Below, piece after piece: positions 1 through 8,089 of a stretch of 64,000 bases of DNA. Position 1 is the first letter of the stretch, and each line of letters starts with the position of its first letter. This DNA is from Pasteurella sp030783905 (GTDB lineage Bacteria; Pseudomonadota; Gammaproteobacteria; Enterobacterales; Pasteurellaceae): contig CP182107.1 of the NCBI GenBank assembly GCA_051122655.1, positions 806,001 through 870,000 of the forward strand, given 5' to 3'. A model generated the notes under the pieces. That model ran no database searches, was not told where the DNA came from, and worked only from the letters and a program-made list of their open reading frames with translations. Made by a program: the position numbers and the translations under genes.

Positions 1-277
1 AAACGGGTTATGCGGCGTGATTTCTTTTGAAATGAAAGGGGGCAGAGAAACCGCTGCAACATGGCTGAATGCACTACAACTGGTTTCTCGTGAAGTCCAT
101 GTAGCGGACATTCGCACTTGCGCTTTACATCCGGCAACCTCAACACACCGTCAATTAAGTGAGGCAGAATTAGAAAAAGTCGGTATTTCTGCCGGGTTAA
201 TTCGTCTTTCTTGCGGGATTGAAAGTCTTCAAGATATTTTAGCTGACTTGGAACAAGCATTTCATTCAGCAAAATAA
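1..277 (+). CDS. O-acetylhomoserine sulfhydrylase, C-terminal part (cut by window edge)
   Basis: Only the last ~90 residues are present; the frame is open from base 2 with no start. The residues GLCGVISFEMKGG, ALHPATSTHRQLSEAE and GLIRLSCGIES are the typical C-terminus of the Cys/Met-metabolism PLP-dependent enzymes, where HPA-T-THRQL and IRLS-GIE contact cofactor phosphate and substrate carboxylate. By family this should make homocysteine from O-acetylhomoserine and sulfide in the cytoplasm. The cystathionine gamma-synthase subgroup shares these motifs, so the exact reaction is less certain than the family. It precedes a small membrane protein gene on the same strand by about 60 bases. Confidence 0.8.
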   Translation, partial: NGLCGVISFEMKGGRETAATWLNALQLVSREVHVADIRTCALHPATSTHRQLSEAELEKVGISAGLIRLSCGIESLQDILADLEQAFHSAK

Positions 278-335
278 AGGTAAATACGGCAGGCTAGTTT
301 GCCTGCCCCCTGAATAAACGTAGGGAAAAGATATA

Positions 336-809
336 ATGGTGTTAAAAAATACACCAGTTTGTGTTTGGCTCGTTTTGGTTTGTTTACTTTATTTCGGCAG
401 TAAACAAACCAAAACACGTCAAATAAAGCTTGATAAATTAGCGATCTTCCCCTTGATATTTTTGCCTTTCGTCATCATTTCTGTAATGCGAGGTCATCAG
501 CCACTGATTGTGGGTTTTGCATTAACTGTTGGACTGGTGATAGGTATTTTTTTAGGGTGGTTGATGTGGAAAGATGAGCCCTTACTATTAAAACAAGGGC
601 AAGTATGGATTCAACGAGGAAGTTATATTCCACTTATCCTATACTTAGTCATTTTCATTTTTAGGTATGTTGTTGGCGTGGCACAGCATACACAACACAG
701 TATAACAAAAACAGAATGCTTTAATTTTATTATTGGATTACCCACTGGGATTGGTCTTGGTACGTTATTAGCGATTTACATATTTCGCCAACGCCCAACC
801 ACCTATTAA
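336..809 (+). CDS. Small integral membrane protein, unknown function
   Basis: A 157-residue protein dominated by hydrophobic segments: roughly residues 5-22, 35-52, 55-78, 95-118 and 130-150, suggesting five membrane passes with short charged linkers. No catalytic motif is visible and I do not recognise a named family with confidence; it loosely resembles small DUF-type inner-membrane proteins. It lies between the sulfhydrylase gene and dnaJ with 48 bases before dnaJ, so some co-transcription with dnaJ is possible. The codon use and AT content look like its neighbours. Confidence 0.6.
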   Translation: MVLKNTPVCVWLVLVCLLYFGSKQTKTRQIKLDKLAIFPLIFLPFVIISVMRGHQPLIVGFALTVGLVIGIFLGWLMWKDEPLLLKQGQVWIQRGSYIPLILYLVIFIFRYVVGVAQHTQHSITKTECFNFIIGLPTGIGLGTLLAIYIFRQRPTTY

Positions 810-857
810 ACTATAATTAATCGTTATTTTATATCTTAAACGGAAAACTGAAACATT

Positions 858-1976
858 ATGGCAAAAAAAGATTATTACGACGTTCTTGGTGTTGAACGTG
901 GTGCGGATGAAAAAGAAATTAAACGTGCTTATAAAAAATTGGCGATGAAATATCACCCAGACCGCACACAAGGCAACAAAGAACTGGAAGAAAAATTTAA
1001 AGAAATCCAAGAAGCTTACGAAGTATTAAGTGATAAACAAAAACGCGCGAACTATGATCAATACGGTCACGCTGCCTTTGAACAAGGTGGCTTTGGTGGT
1101 GGCGGTTTTGGTGGCGCTGACTTCGGGGATATTTTTGGTGATATGTTCGGCGATATTTTTGGCGGTGGGCGCGGTCGCCAACGTGTAGTACGCGGTGATG
1201 ATCTACGCTATGATCTTGAAATTAGCTTAGAAGAAGCAGTACGTGGCACCACTAAAGATATTCAAATCAATACGCTTGTACATTGTGAGGCCTGTGATGG
1301 TTCAGGTGCGGAGAAAGGCTCCAAAGTAGAAACCTGTCCAACCTGTCATGGTGCAGGACGTGTTCGCCGTCAGCAAGGTTTCTTTGTTACTGAACAAGTG
1401 TGCCCAACCTGTCATGGTTCAGGTAAAAAAATTGAAAAACCATGTCAATCTTGCCATGGTGATGGACGTGTTCACAAGAAGAAAAATCTGTCAGTAAAAA
1501 TCCCGGCAGGTGTAGATACAGGTAATCAATTGCGTTTATCTGGTGAAGGCGCTGCTGGTGAAAATGGTGCACCAAATGGCGATTTATATGTTGTTATCCA
1601 TGTGCGTGATCACCATATTTTCGAACGTGATGGTAGCAATCTATATTGCGAAGTACCAATTAGCTTTACGATGGCTGCCTTAGGTGGTGAAATTGAAGTA
1701 CCGACCCTAGATGGTCGTGTAAAACTCAAAATCCCTGCCGAAACACAGACCGGTAAATTATTCCGTATGCGTGGCAAAGGCGTGACTTCTGCACGTAGTG
1801 CTTATGCCGGTGATCTCATTTGTAAAATTATCGTTGAGACCCCCGTCAAACTTAATGAAGAACAAAAAGACTTATTACGTCAATTAGAAGAAAGCTTGGT
1901 AGGTTCAAGTAACAAACCAAAATCCTCAAGTTTCTTTGATGGCGTTAAAAAGTTCTTTGATAACTTAGGTAAATAA
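858..1976 (+). CDS. dnaJ: Chaperone protein DnaJ (Hsp40)
   Basis: A 372-residue co-chaperone that delivers unfolded proteins to DnaK and stimulates its ATPase in the cytoplasm. It has the full type I layout: J domain (residues 1-70) with the HPD tripeptide at 33-35, a Gly/Phe-rich linker (~75-105) with repeated GGFGG, four CxxCxGxG zinc motifs (CEACDGSG, CPTCHGAG, CPTCHGSG, CQSCHGDG, ~145-210), and two C-terminal beta domains. Length is as expected. dnaK is not seen immediately upstream; a small membrane protein gene is there instead, so dnaK must lie elsewhere or farther left. A USS-containing hairpin terminator follows. Confidence 0.97.
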   Translation: MAKKDYYDVLGVERGADEKEIKRAYKKLAMKYHPDRTQGNKELEEKFKEIQEAYEVLSDKQKRANYDQYGHAAFEQGGFGGGGFGGADFGDIFGDMFGDIFGGGRGRQRVVRGDDLRYDLEISLEEAVRGTTKDIQINTLVHCEACDGSGAEKGSKVETCPTCHGAGRVRRQQGFFVTEQVCPTCHGSGKKIEKPCQSCHGDGRVHKKKNLSVKIPAGVDTGNQLRLSGEGAAGENGAPNGDLYVVIHVRDHHIFERDGSNLYCEVPISFTMAALGGEIEVPTLDGRVKLKIPAETQTGKLFRMRGKGVTSARSAYAGDLICKIIVETPVKLNEEQKDLLRQLEESLVGSSNKPKSSSFFDGVKKFFDNLGK

Positions 1977-1988
1977 TACGAAGAAAAC

Positions 1989-2024
1989 AAACCGCACTTG
2001 TGTTTGCATACCAATGTGCGGTTT
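1989..2024 (+). terminator. dnaJ terminator built on an uptake signal sequence
   Basis: Arms AAACCGCAC (1989-1997) and GTGCGGTTT (2016-2024) form a 9-bp stem with an 18-base loop just after the dnaJ stop codon. The left arm contains ACCGCACTT, the Pasteurellaceae uptake signal, a common arrangement in this family. No long T run follows, so strength is uncertain. Confidence 0.6.
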
Positions 2025-2132
2025 GTTTATGGTAATCCTTAACACTCTCAAAAGATCGCATCCCCGTCCCGTAGGCTTGCATGTTTAGTTTAGTTCACTG
2101 CAGTCAGAAACAGATGCGCAGTTGAAGCACGA

Positions 2133-3191
2133 TTAGACGACGGAAACGGCTTTGATCTGTGCAAAGATAGGTTGTCCAAGCTGTAACCCCAAATCCTCTA
2201 ATGCCCATTTGCTAATGGTCGCCCAAATAGCATTGCCATCAATTTCAATCTGTACGTCCACACGATTTTCTCGTTCAACAATACGCTTCACTTTACCGTG
2301 TAGAATGTTACGAATACTGGTTTTTTCTGGTTGCGTTAAGCTAAGCGATACGTCCGATCCTTTAATACAAATACGCACATTTTCCCCAACCTCGGCTTGT
2401 TGTGCTTTAATCCAGATTTGCTGTTGTTGTAAACCCAGCGCTGTAACCTGATAGTCAGTGTGATTTTGTAAAATAGGCAAAGAAAGCACCGCACTTTGCT
2501 CATCTTCTAATTTCCAAGGTAAGAATAACGGATTTTCCCAAATGGCTTCTAAACGATCAAAAGCGATCACCTTACCTTCATCCAGTAATACCACATGCTC
2601 TGCTAAGCGCAATAACTCCTCTATGCTGTGTGTCACATATAAGATCGGAATATCAATCTTTTTCGATAAGGTTTCAAGATAGCTCATCAACTCACGCTTA
2701 CGTGGTAAATCTAATGCGGATAGCGGTTCATCCATCAGTAGAATTTCTGGTCGAGTCAGCAGTGCTCGACCAATTGCCACACGTTGTTTTTCGCCACCAG
2801 ACAAGGTGATAGGATAACGTTTGAGTAAATGTCCAATACCGAGCAACGACACAATATCATCAAACATCCCCTGATCGGTTTTCTTGATGCCATAGCATAA
2901 ATTACCTTTGACCGTATAATGTGGAAATAGTCGCGCATCTTGAAAAACATAGCCAATATGCCGTTGATAAGCGGGAATACAAATCGCCTTTGCTTTATCC
3001 ACTAACACACGATCATTTAATGAAATATGCCCTTCATCGGGATGAACCAAGCCACTGACCAAATTAATTAACGAGGTTTTACCTGAACCTGATAACCCAA
3101 AAAGTGCCGTCACACCACGCTCGGGGATGTGTAAATTAGCTTGCAGGGCAAGCTGACCGAGTTGTTTCTTAACATTAATCTTTAGCATCAC
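2133..3191 (-). CDS. modC: Molybdate ABC transporter ATP-binding protein ModC
   Basis: A 352-residue ATPase that powers molybdate import. Walker A is GLSGSGKTS near residue 35, the ABC signature LSGGEKQRVAIGRALL, Walker B ILLMDEPLSALD, and the switch His lies in YVTHS. The C-terminal ~65 residues (from about 285) form a Mop-type oxyanion-binding domain typical of ModC. Its start overlaps the modB 3' end by 17 bases, so the two are translationally coupled. A perfect uptake signal lies inside the gene at 2488-2496. Confidence 0.95.
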   Translation of the reverse strand: MMLKINVKKQLGQLALQANLHIPERGVTALFGLSGSGKTSLINLVSGLVHPDEGHISLNDRVLVDKAKAICIPAYQRHIGYVFQDARLFPHYTVKGNLCYGIKKTDQGMFDDIVSLLGIGHLLKRYPITLSGGEKQRVAIGRALLTRPEILLMDEPLSALDLPRKRELMSYLETLSKKIDIPILYVTHSIEELLRLAEHVVLLDEGKVIAFDRLEAIWENPLFLPWKLEDEQSAVLSLPILQNHTDYQVTALGLQQQQIWIKAQQAEVGENVRICIKGSDVSLSLTQPEKTSIRNILHGKVKRIVERENRVDVQIEIDGNAIWATISKWALEDLGLQLGQPIFAQIKAVSVV

Positions 3192-3903
3192 GCTGCCCCA
3201 ATTTTTTCTGCATCTTTTTGGCTAACCATTCTGACAACAATAATGAAATTAAGGAAAGAATAATCGCTAAAACACATAATCGTGCGGCTTGCTCTTCTGC
3301 CCCAGGCGTTTGAATAAAGGTATACATCGCTAAAGGAATCGTTTGGGTTTCTCCAGCAATATTTGATACAAACGCAATGGTCGCACCAAATTCGCCTAAA
3401 GAACGCGCAAATCCAAGCACCACACCAGCCAAAATACCGGGTAACGAAAGTGGCAAGGTGATGGTGAAAAACACACGCCAAGCCGATGCACCCAAGGTTT
3501 GTGCGGCCTGTTCCAATTTCATATCAATACTTTCTAAAGATAAGCGAATTGCACGTACCACCAAAGGGAAAGCAACCACCGCAGCAGCTAATACCGCGCC
3601 ATTCCAACTAAATGCGAAAGAAAAACCAAACCAAGAATAAAGGTATTGACCAATAAACCCATTGCGTCCCATCGCGACTAATAATAAGTACCCAATCACG
3701 ACAGGCGGTAACACAAGAGGAAGGTGGATTAGCCCACTCAGCAAAGATTTACCATAAAAATGTTTACGTGCCAGTAACCACGCCATTAAAATAGCGACAG
3801 GTAAACTCCATAAAATGGCATTCAGTGACACACTCAAACTCAATTTAACCGCTTGTGTTTCAATAGTGGTTAAGCCAAGAGAAGTAAGAAATTCAGTCAA
3901 CAA
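3175..3903 (-). CDS. modB: Molybdate ABC transporter permease ModB
   Basis: A 242-residue inner-membrane permease with five to six hydrophobic segments. The EAA-loop signature that docks the ATPase is visible as EQAAQTLGASAWRVFFTITL followed by a proline-glycine step, near residues 135-160. The adjoining residues ARSLGEFGA are also typical of ModB. It forms the channel for molybdate brought by ModA and is driven by ModC. It sits 234 bases downstream of modA, with a hairpin terminator in between, an unusually wide spacing for modA-modB. Confidence 0.93.
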   Translation of the reverse strand: MLTEFLTSLGLTTIETQAVKLSLSVSLNAILWSLPVAILMAWLLARKHFYGKSLLSGLIHLPLVLPPVVIGYLLLVAMGRNGFIGQYLYSWFGFSFAFSWNGAVLAAAVVAFPLVVRAIRLSLESIDMKLEQAAQTLGASAWRVFFTITLPLSLPGILAGVVLGFARSLGEFGATIAFVSNIAGETQTIPLAMYTFIQTPGAEEQAARLCVLAIILSLISLLLSEWLAKKMQKKLGQRDAKD

Positions 3904-4094
3904 AGGGATTCCTTTACCTATTTAAAAATGTAAAAAGATATATTGCACTTTAACTTGGTTTATTCTGTTCTGATGAGCAATGAACGTATCCAAATGAGTG
4001 CGTATGACTTATTATCGGTATCATCAGATTATATACCTCAAGCCAAAGTAATAACTCGCAAGTGTAGCCGATGTCAATCTGCAAAAATAAAAAG

Positions 4095-4124
4095 AATAAG
4101 GACGCCAACACTGACGTCCTTTAT
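4095..4124 (-). terminator. Hairpin between modA and modB
   Basis: Arms AAGGACG (4098-4104) and CGTCCTT (4115-4121), extended by A/T pairs on both sides, form a stem with a 10-base loop 14 bases after the modA stop. Read on the minus strand it is followed by U-rich sequence. It may terminate part of the modA message and lower modBC expression relative to modA. Confidence 0.5.
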
Positions 4125-4137
4125 TGGGGAATAACGC

Positions 4138-4902
4138 TTATTTCACTGAAAAACCGTAGCTCGCAAAGACTTTTTTTGCCTCTGCTGATTCTAAGTAATT
4201 TAAGAATTCACGGGTTTCTGCATTCTCGCGATCTTTTAATAATGCCACAGGATATTCTACGGCTTTATACGTATCTGCTGGGAAAACACCAACAATTTTC
4301 ACCCCTTTACTCACTTTACCATCGGTGCTATATACAATACCTAATGGAGCTTCCGCTCGTTCAACTAACGCCAACGCCGCACGTACGTCTTTACCGCGGG
4401 CTAATTTTGCTTCCACTTTATCCCATAATTTTAAGTTGGTTAATGCTTCTTTCGCATATTGACCGGCAGGAACATGGTCAGGATCACCGACGGATAAGAA
4501 ACTGTCTTTTAATTCAGCCACCCACTCGCCTTTTGCCACATCCACATCGTTTAATTGGCTGGTTTTTGGTGCAATTAATACCAATTCGTTACCAACTAAC
4601 ACTTTTTCGGTCGCTTTAATCGTTAAGCCTTTATCAGAAAGATGTTTCATCCATTTGGTATTGGCTGAAACAAACATATCGACGGGGGCGCCCTCTTCAA
4701 TTTGTTTCGCCAACGTTGAAGAAGATGCAAAAGAAAATACTAATTCTTGATCCGGTTTCACTTTTTTATAATCTTCAGCAATTTGATTTAATGCATTGGT
4801 CATTGATGCGGCAGCAAATACCGTGACTTTTGCTTGCGCAGAAAGTGAAAATGCGAAACATGCGGTTGCCAGTGAAACAGTGATCATTTTTAATTTAAGC
4901 AT
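4138..4902 (-). CDS. modA: Molybdate-binding periplasmic protein ModA
   Basis: A 254-residue substrate-binding protein for molybdate/tungstate. The start chosen at 4902 gives MLKLKMITVSLATACFAFSL then SAQA, a classic signal peptide cleaved before KVTVFAAAS; an AAGG Shine-Dalgarno lies about 9 bases upstream, which fits this ATG better than the one 6 bases earlier. The mature N-terminus VFAAASMTNAL and the internal FASSSTLAKQIEEGAP contain the Ser residues that usually hold the oxyanion. Length fits the family. It is first in the modA-modB-modC direction of transcription. Confidence 0.95.
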   Translation of the reverse strand: MLKLKMITVSLATACFAFSLSAQAKVTVFAAASMTNALNQIAEDYKKVKPDQELVFSFASSSTLAKQIEEGAPVDMFVSANTKWMKHLSDKGLTIKATEKVLVGNELVLIAPKTSQLNDVDVAKGEWVAELKDSFLSVGDPDHVPAGQYAKEALTNLKLWDKVEAKLARGKDVRAALALVERAEAPLGIVYSTDGKVSKGVKIVGVFPADTYKAVEYPVALLKDRENAETREFLNYLESAEAKKVFASYGFSVK

Positions 4903-4945
4903 AGTCATTTACCTTGTTAACGAGATGAGTTGATTAAGATTTAAA

Positions 4946-4969
4946 CTTTATATAAAAAATTATACAATG
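4946..4969 (-). promoter_or_regulatory. Candidate ModE operator upstream of modA
   Basis: Half sites CTTTATATAA (4946-4955) and TTATACAATG (4960-4969) form an imperfect inverted repeat matching at 8 of 10 positions with a 4-base centre, 44-67 bases before the modA ATG. ModE operators are inverted repeats with TATATA-like arms placed at mod promoters. The assignment rests on position and shape only; the region is very AT-rich. Confidence 0.3.
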
Positions 4970-5027
4970 TTTTAACCGAAAAATGCTATATAAAAAAATA
5001 AACTTGCATGAAAATAAACGGGCCACA

Positions 5028-5057
5028 AAAAAGTGCGGTCTTTTTTCCGCACTTTTT
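5028..5057. terminator. Terminator from inverted uptake signals after the TonB receptor gene
   Basis: AAAAAGTGCGG (5028-5038) pairs perfectly with CCGCACTTTTT (5047-5057) around an 8-base loop. The left arm includes a perfect uptake signal (5031-5039). On the minus strand it ends in a U tract just past the receptor stop codon, so it should stop transcription before modA. Confidence 0.8.
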
Positions 5058-5071
5058 CAGTCGCTTGAGTA

Positions 5072-7723
5072 TTAGAATTTTATCCCAAAATTCAGGGTAT
5101 AATTGCGTCCCATTTGTGGTACATAAGGTAAATAAGAGGTGTGAATATAAACACGTTGGTTTAATACATTATTAATCCCAAAACCTGCAGAATACTCTAC
5201 ATTCCCCACTTGACGTTGATAATTTACACCTAAATTTAACAAATGATGTCCTCTACTTGGATCTTCCTGAATTTTCTCTATTTTGGCCGGTAATTTCTCA
5301 TTTTCTTCCCTTAAACGAATCGCTTCTAATGCACTGTCAAAATCCGCCTTATCAAGCTCATCCAATTCCGCTACGTCTGTACCCGTGCGATTATATTTTT
5401 CGCGATCAATATCCTTTAACAATAAATTTTCACCTGTATCATCATCAATAAAATCACTTGTTTCCAGTGGTTTTGGTGGTTTAATCGATAAAGACGATGC
5501 CGTTTTTTGCTGAGCAAAGACATAAGTGTAATCCGCAAAGAAAGAGATGTGTTCGGTGAGATTGCCAGTCAAACGCATACCTAAACGAGCGGGGGGCACA
5601 CGAGGGGCATCACGCTCATTACGCGTAATGCTTTCAATACGGTAAGGCTGTTTTTCCCAACTTGCTTGGATAAGTCCTTCCTCATCATAAGTAATATAAC
5701 CTTGATAAAAGCGTTGACCATATTGTTCTGGTAAATCAAACAAACGACCTCTGACATAATCACCAAATAAGGTTACTTGATAATCGGGTGTTGGTCGGAA
5801 ATTCAGTTCAGCCTCAATACCATGAAACTTTGCTCGTGCTTGCGTGTAACGGCGCAAGAAAGCATTACCGTAACGTGCGAGTTCTTCATTATAAATATAA
5901 TTTCTAAAGTTATTTTGATAAAGGCTCAGTTTGTAGTCCCATTTATCGGCTTGATAAGCAAAGCCTAACTCCACATTATCAGAACTTTCTTTACGTAAAT
6001 TTTTATTACCGTGTTCAAAAGAATTTGTCGCTAAATGTTGTCCGTGGTAATACAGCTCCATCGGTGTCGGTAAACGTTCATTACGCGATAAAGTTAAACC
6101 AAGGCGGTAGTTTGGATGGAATAACCACTCCACACTGCCCAAATATGAAAACGCTTTCTCTTTATGAGTAGAAAGGTCTGGTTCGTGATCACCTTGCTTT
6201 TTATGCGCCTTCAGCACCTGTTGATCATATTTGATCGGGATTTGTTGCTTATCTACTCGTGCGCCTGCTTCGAAAATAAAATTACCCATCACATAATTTT
6301 CCACCCCAAAAAAGCTGAGCTGTTTATGCGTATTAGGCACTAAATGATGTTGGTGCTTTATCCCAGATCCTAACGGTGCAAGAATGGCCGTTTTGTATTC
6401 ACTATACTGCACACCGAATACCCCACTTAAGCCCGCAACAGGTTGATGATAAAACTCCAGTTTACCGTTATACCCGCTGTTTTTATAAATCCCAACGGCT
6501 TTGCCACGATTTTTGGCTGCTTTTTCACGCTCACGTTCAATGAAATCTTTCGTATCAAATTTATCCGTTCCGGCTTGCCCTGAATGGTACTCATAATGAA
6601 TATAATCGGCATAAGAAAAACTCCCTTTTATCTTATCTAACCATGCTGTTGGGGAATCAAGCTGAGCGCGTAAATCGAACCGTCTGGAATGTAATTTTAC
6701 CCAAGGACCACCATGTGAATGATCATGGTCATGTCCAAATGGATGATCATGACTATGTGAAGGGTCCTTATCAAAGCTCGCATTACAACCATCTAAATGG
6801 GCAAATACAATGTCTGTATCCTCTGCTAGATGTGGATAAGGAGTGAGATAGCCTTTCCCAAGTTCTGGTCTTGCCGCTTCATCAACCACGTGACTTTTAC
6901 ATCGATCATATTTATGGTTATGACCAGGTAAACCATAGCGATCGCGTCGCTCACTATAAGATACGCCAAGATAAGATTGATTCTTAATCCAAGACACACC
7001 AATAGTGCCCACTTGTGAGCGGTTATTACTGTCTGGTAAATAACGAATCGTTTCACCGCCTGATTTGAAGGCAGGAACTTGATAATGGGTTGAATAACGT
7101 TTTAAACCTTCTAAACGTAACGCAATATGAGGATGCAATTTGAAGGTTACCCCTACCGTTCCGGTGCTTTCTTTACTTGCCGTATCAAAGCGTGTGAAAA
7201 TTTCACCTTCATAACCTTTTTCAGGTACAGTAGTTGGGATACGTTTGTCCACAACATTCACTACACCAGCGGCAGAAGCACTAGAATACAGTAGCGTTGA
7301 AGCCCCCCGTACCAATTCCACTTGTTCTGCTAATAAAGTATCCGCAGCGACGGCATGATCTGGCGAAATTGCCGACATATCCACCACATCTAAGCCGTTT
7401 TGCAAAATTTTAATACGCACACCTTCTTGTCCTCGGATAATCGGTGCACTTGCACCACCACCGAAGGGATTAGAATGGACACCTAATTCACCGGCTAAAG
7501 CATTACCTAAGGTCGCAGACTGTTTTTGTAAGCGCTCTTTTTTGATCACTTGATTGGAAATGGCTTGATAAGGCTCGAGCGCTGAACCCGCTAAATGTGG
7601 TTGTGCGCCACTGACTACAATTTCATCAAGCATTTCCGTTTGTGCATAAGTTAAATGAGTGAGTGCAATGGCACTCCAAGGTAATAAATACGTTATTCGT
7701 TTGATTGAGTTATTCGTAGTCAC
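5072..7723 (-). CDS. TonB-dependent outer-membrane receptor, ZnuD-like with His-rich loop
   Basis: An 883-residue receptor if started at the GTG at 7723, which is preceded by GGGGG and gives a signal peptide ending THLTYA before QTEMLDEIVVSG, a TonB-box-like stretch. A longer frame to 7867 begins in AT-rich sequence without a good ribosome site. The plug domain follows (GVHSNPFGGGASAPIIRGQE, then LLAEQVELVRGASTLLYSSA), then a 22-strand-type barrel ending in TLNFGIKF with a terminal Phe. Around residues 320-345 a loop reads DPSHSHDHPFGHDHDHSHGG, with two Cys nearby. Such His clusters are known from the zinc receptor ZnuD, so zinc or another soft metal is the likely substrate. Its place in a molybdate locus leaves molybdate possible but unproven. 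Confidence 0.85.
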   Translation of the reverse strand: MTTNNSIKRITYLLPWSAIALTHLTYAQTEMLDEIVVSGAQPHLAGSALEPYQAISNQVIKKERLQKQSATLGNALAGELGVHSNPFGGGASAPIIRGQEGVRIKILQNGLDVVDMSAISPDHAVAADTLLAEQVELVRGASTLLYSSASAAGVVNVVDKRIPTTVPEKGYEGEIFTRFDTASKESTGTVGVTFKLHPHIALRLEGLKRYSTHYQVPAFKSGGETIRYLPDSNNRSQVGTIGVSWIKNQSYLGVSYSERRDRYGLPGHNHKYDRCKSHVVDEAARPELGKGYLTPYPHLAEDTDIVFAHLDGCNASFDKDPSHSHDHPFGHDHDHSHGGPWVKLHSRRFDLRAQLDSPTAWLDKIKGSFSYADYIHYEYHSGQAGTDKFDTKDFIEREREKAAKNRGKAVGIYKNSGYNGKLEFYHQPVAGLSGVFGVQYSEYKTAILAPLGSGIKHQHHLVPNTHKQLSFFGVENYVMGNFIFEAGARVDKQQIPIKYDQQVLKAHKKQGDHEPDLSTHKEKAFSYLGSVEWLFHPNYRLGLTLSRNERLPTPMELYYHGQHLATNSFEHGNKNLRKESSDNVELGFAYQADKWDYKLSLYQNNFRNYIYNEELARYGNAFLRRYTQARAKFHGIEAELNFRPTPDYQVTLFGDYVRGRLFDLPEQYGQRFYQGYITYDEEGLIQASWEKQPYRIESITRNERDAPRVPPARLGMRLTGNLTEHISFFADYTYVFAQQKTASSLSIKPPKPLETSDFIDDDTGENLLLKDIDREKYNRTGTDVAELDELDKADFDSALEAIRLREENEKLPAKIEKIQEDPSRGHHLLNLGVNYQRQVGNVEYSAGFGINNVLNQRVYIHTSYLPYVPQMGRNYTLNFGIKF

Positions 7724-7800
7724 TTGGCCCCCAACTTTTTTCACATAAAAAAATAAGATGCTAAGATTAAGCATGAAAGCGTTTTTTTGCAACAAAAAAA

Positions 7801-7824
7801 TACATTTTTTGTATAAAAAATGTA
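7801..7824. promoter_or_regulatory. Perfect 24-bp palindrome upstream of the TonB receptor gene
   Basis: Arms TACATTTTTT (7801-7810) and AAAAAATGTA (7815-7824) are exact reverse complements around GTAT. It lies 78-101 bases before the chosen GTG start, within the 7724-8089 region between two divergent genes. That region is otherwise AT-rich with no further gene. The symmetry and position suggest a repressor operator; it does not match the Zur or Fur consensus well. Confidence 0.4.
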
Positions 7825-8089
7825 AAAAAGTAAGCATATCTTTTTTTTGATAAAATATCTTATCCACTTATTCTTTCTGTGTAGCTTCCACTTAATAAAA
7901 GCTCGTTTCGCTCATACCTAACAGGCAAAATCACTACATAGGTTAGAAAAATCTGTTCATCACATCGTCTAATACCACTTCGTACTCATACTCATAATTT
8001 AATAAAGAAAGGCTATCTAAAAAATAGACTTTCCCTTAGAATGTAAATGTAAACGGATTGTCTGAATTGAACTCAATATGGGAGGATAC

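Noticed and set aside
768..1010. Phe-rich minus-strand ORF over the dnaJ start
   Set aside because: Composition is that of antisense AT-rich coding DNA; dnaJ is unambiguous here.
3943..4134. 63-residue ORF between modB and modA
   Set aside because: Its start has no ribosome site, its end covers the terminator hairpin, and no motif is visible.
4071..4619. 182-residue plus-strand ORF across modA
   Set aside because: It lies antisense to modA, with low-complexity Leu/His composition and no family features; a shadow of the real gene.
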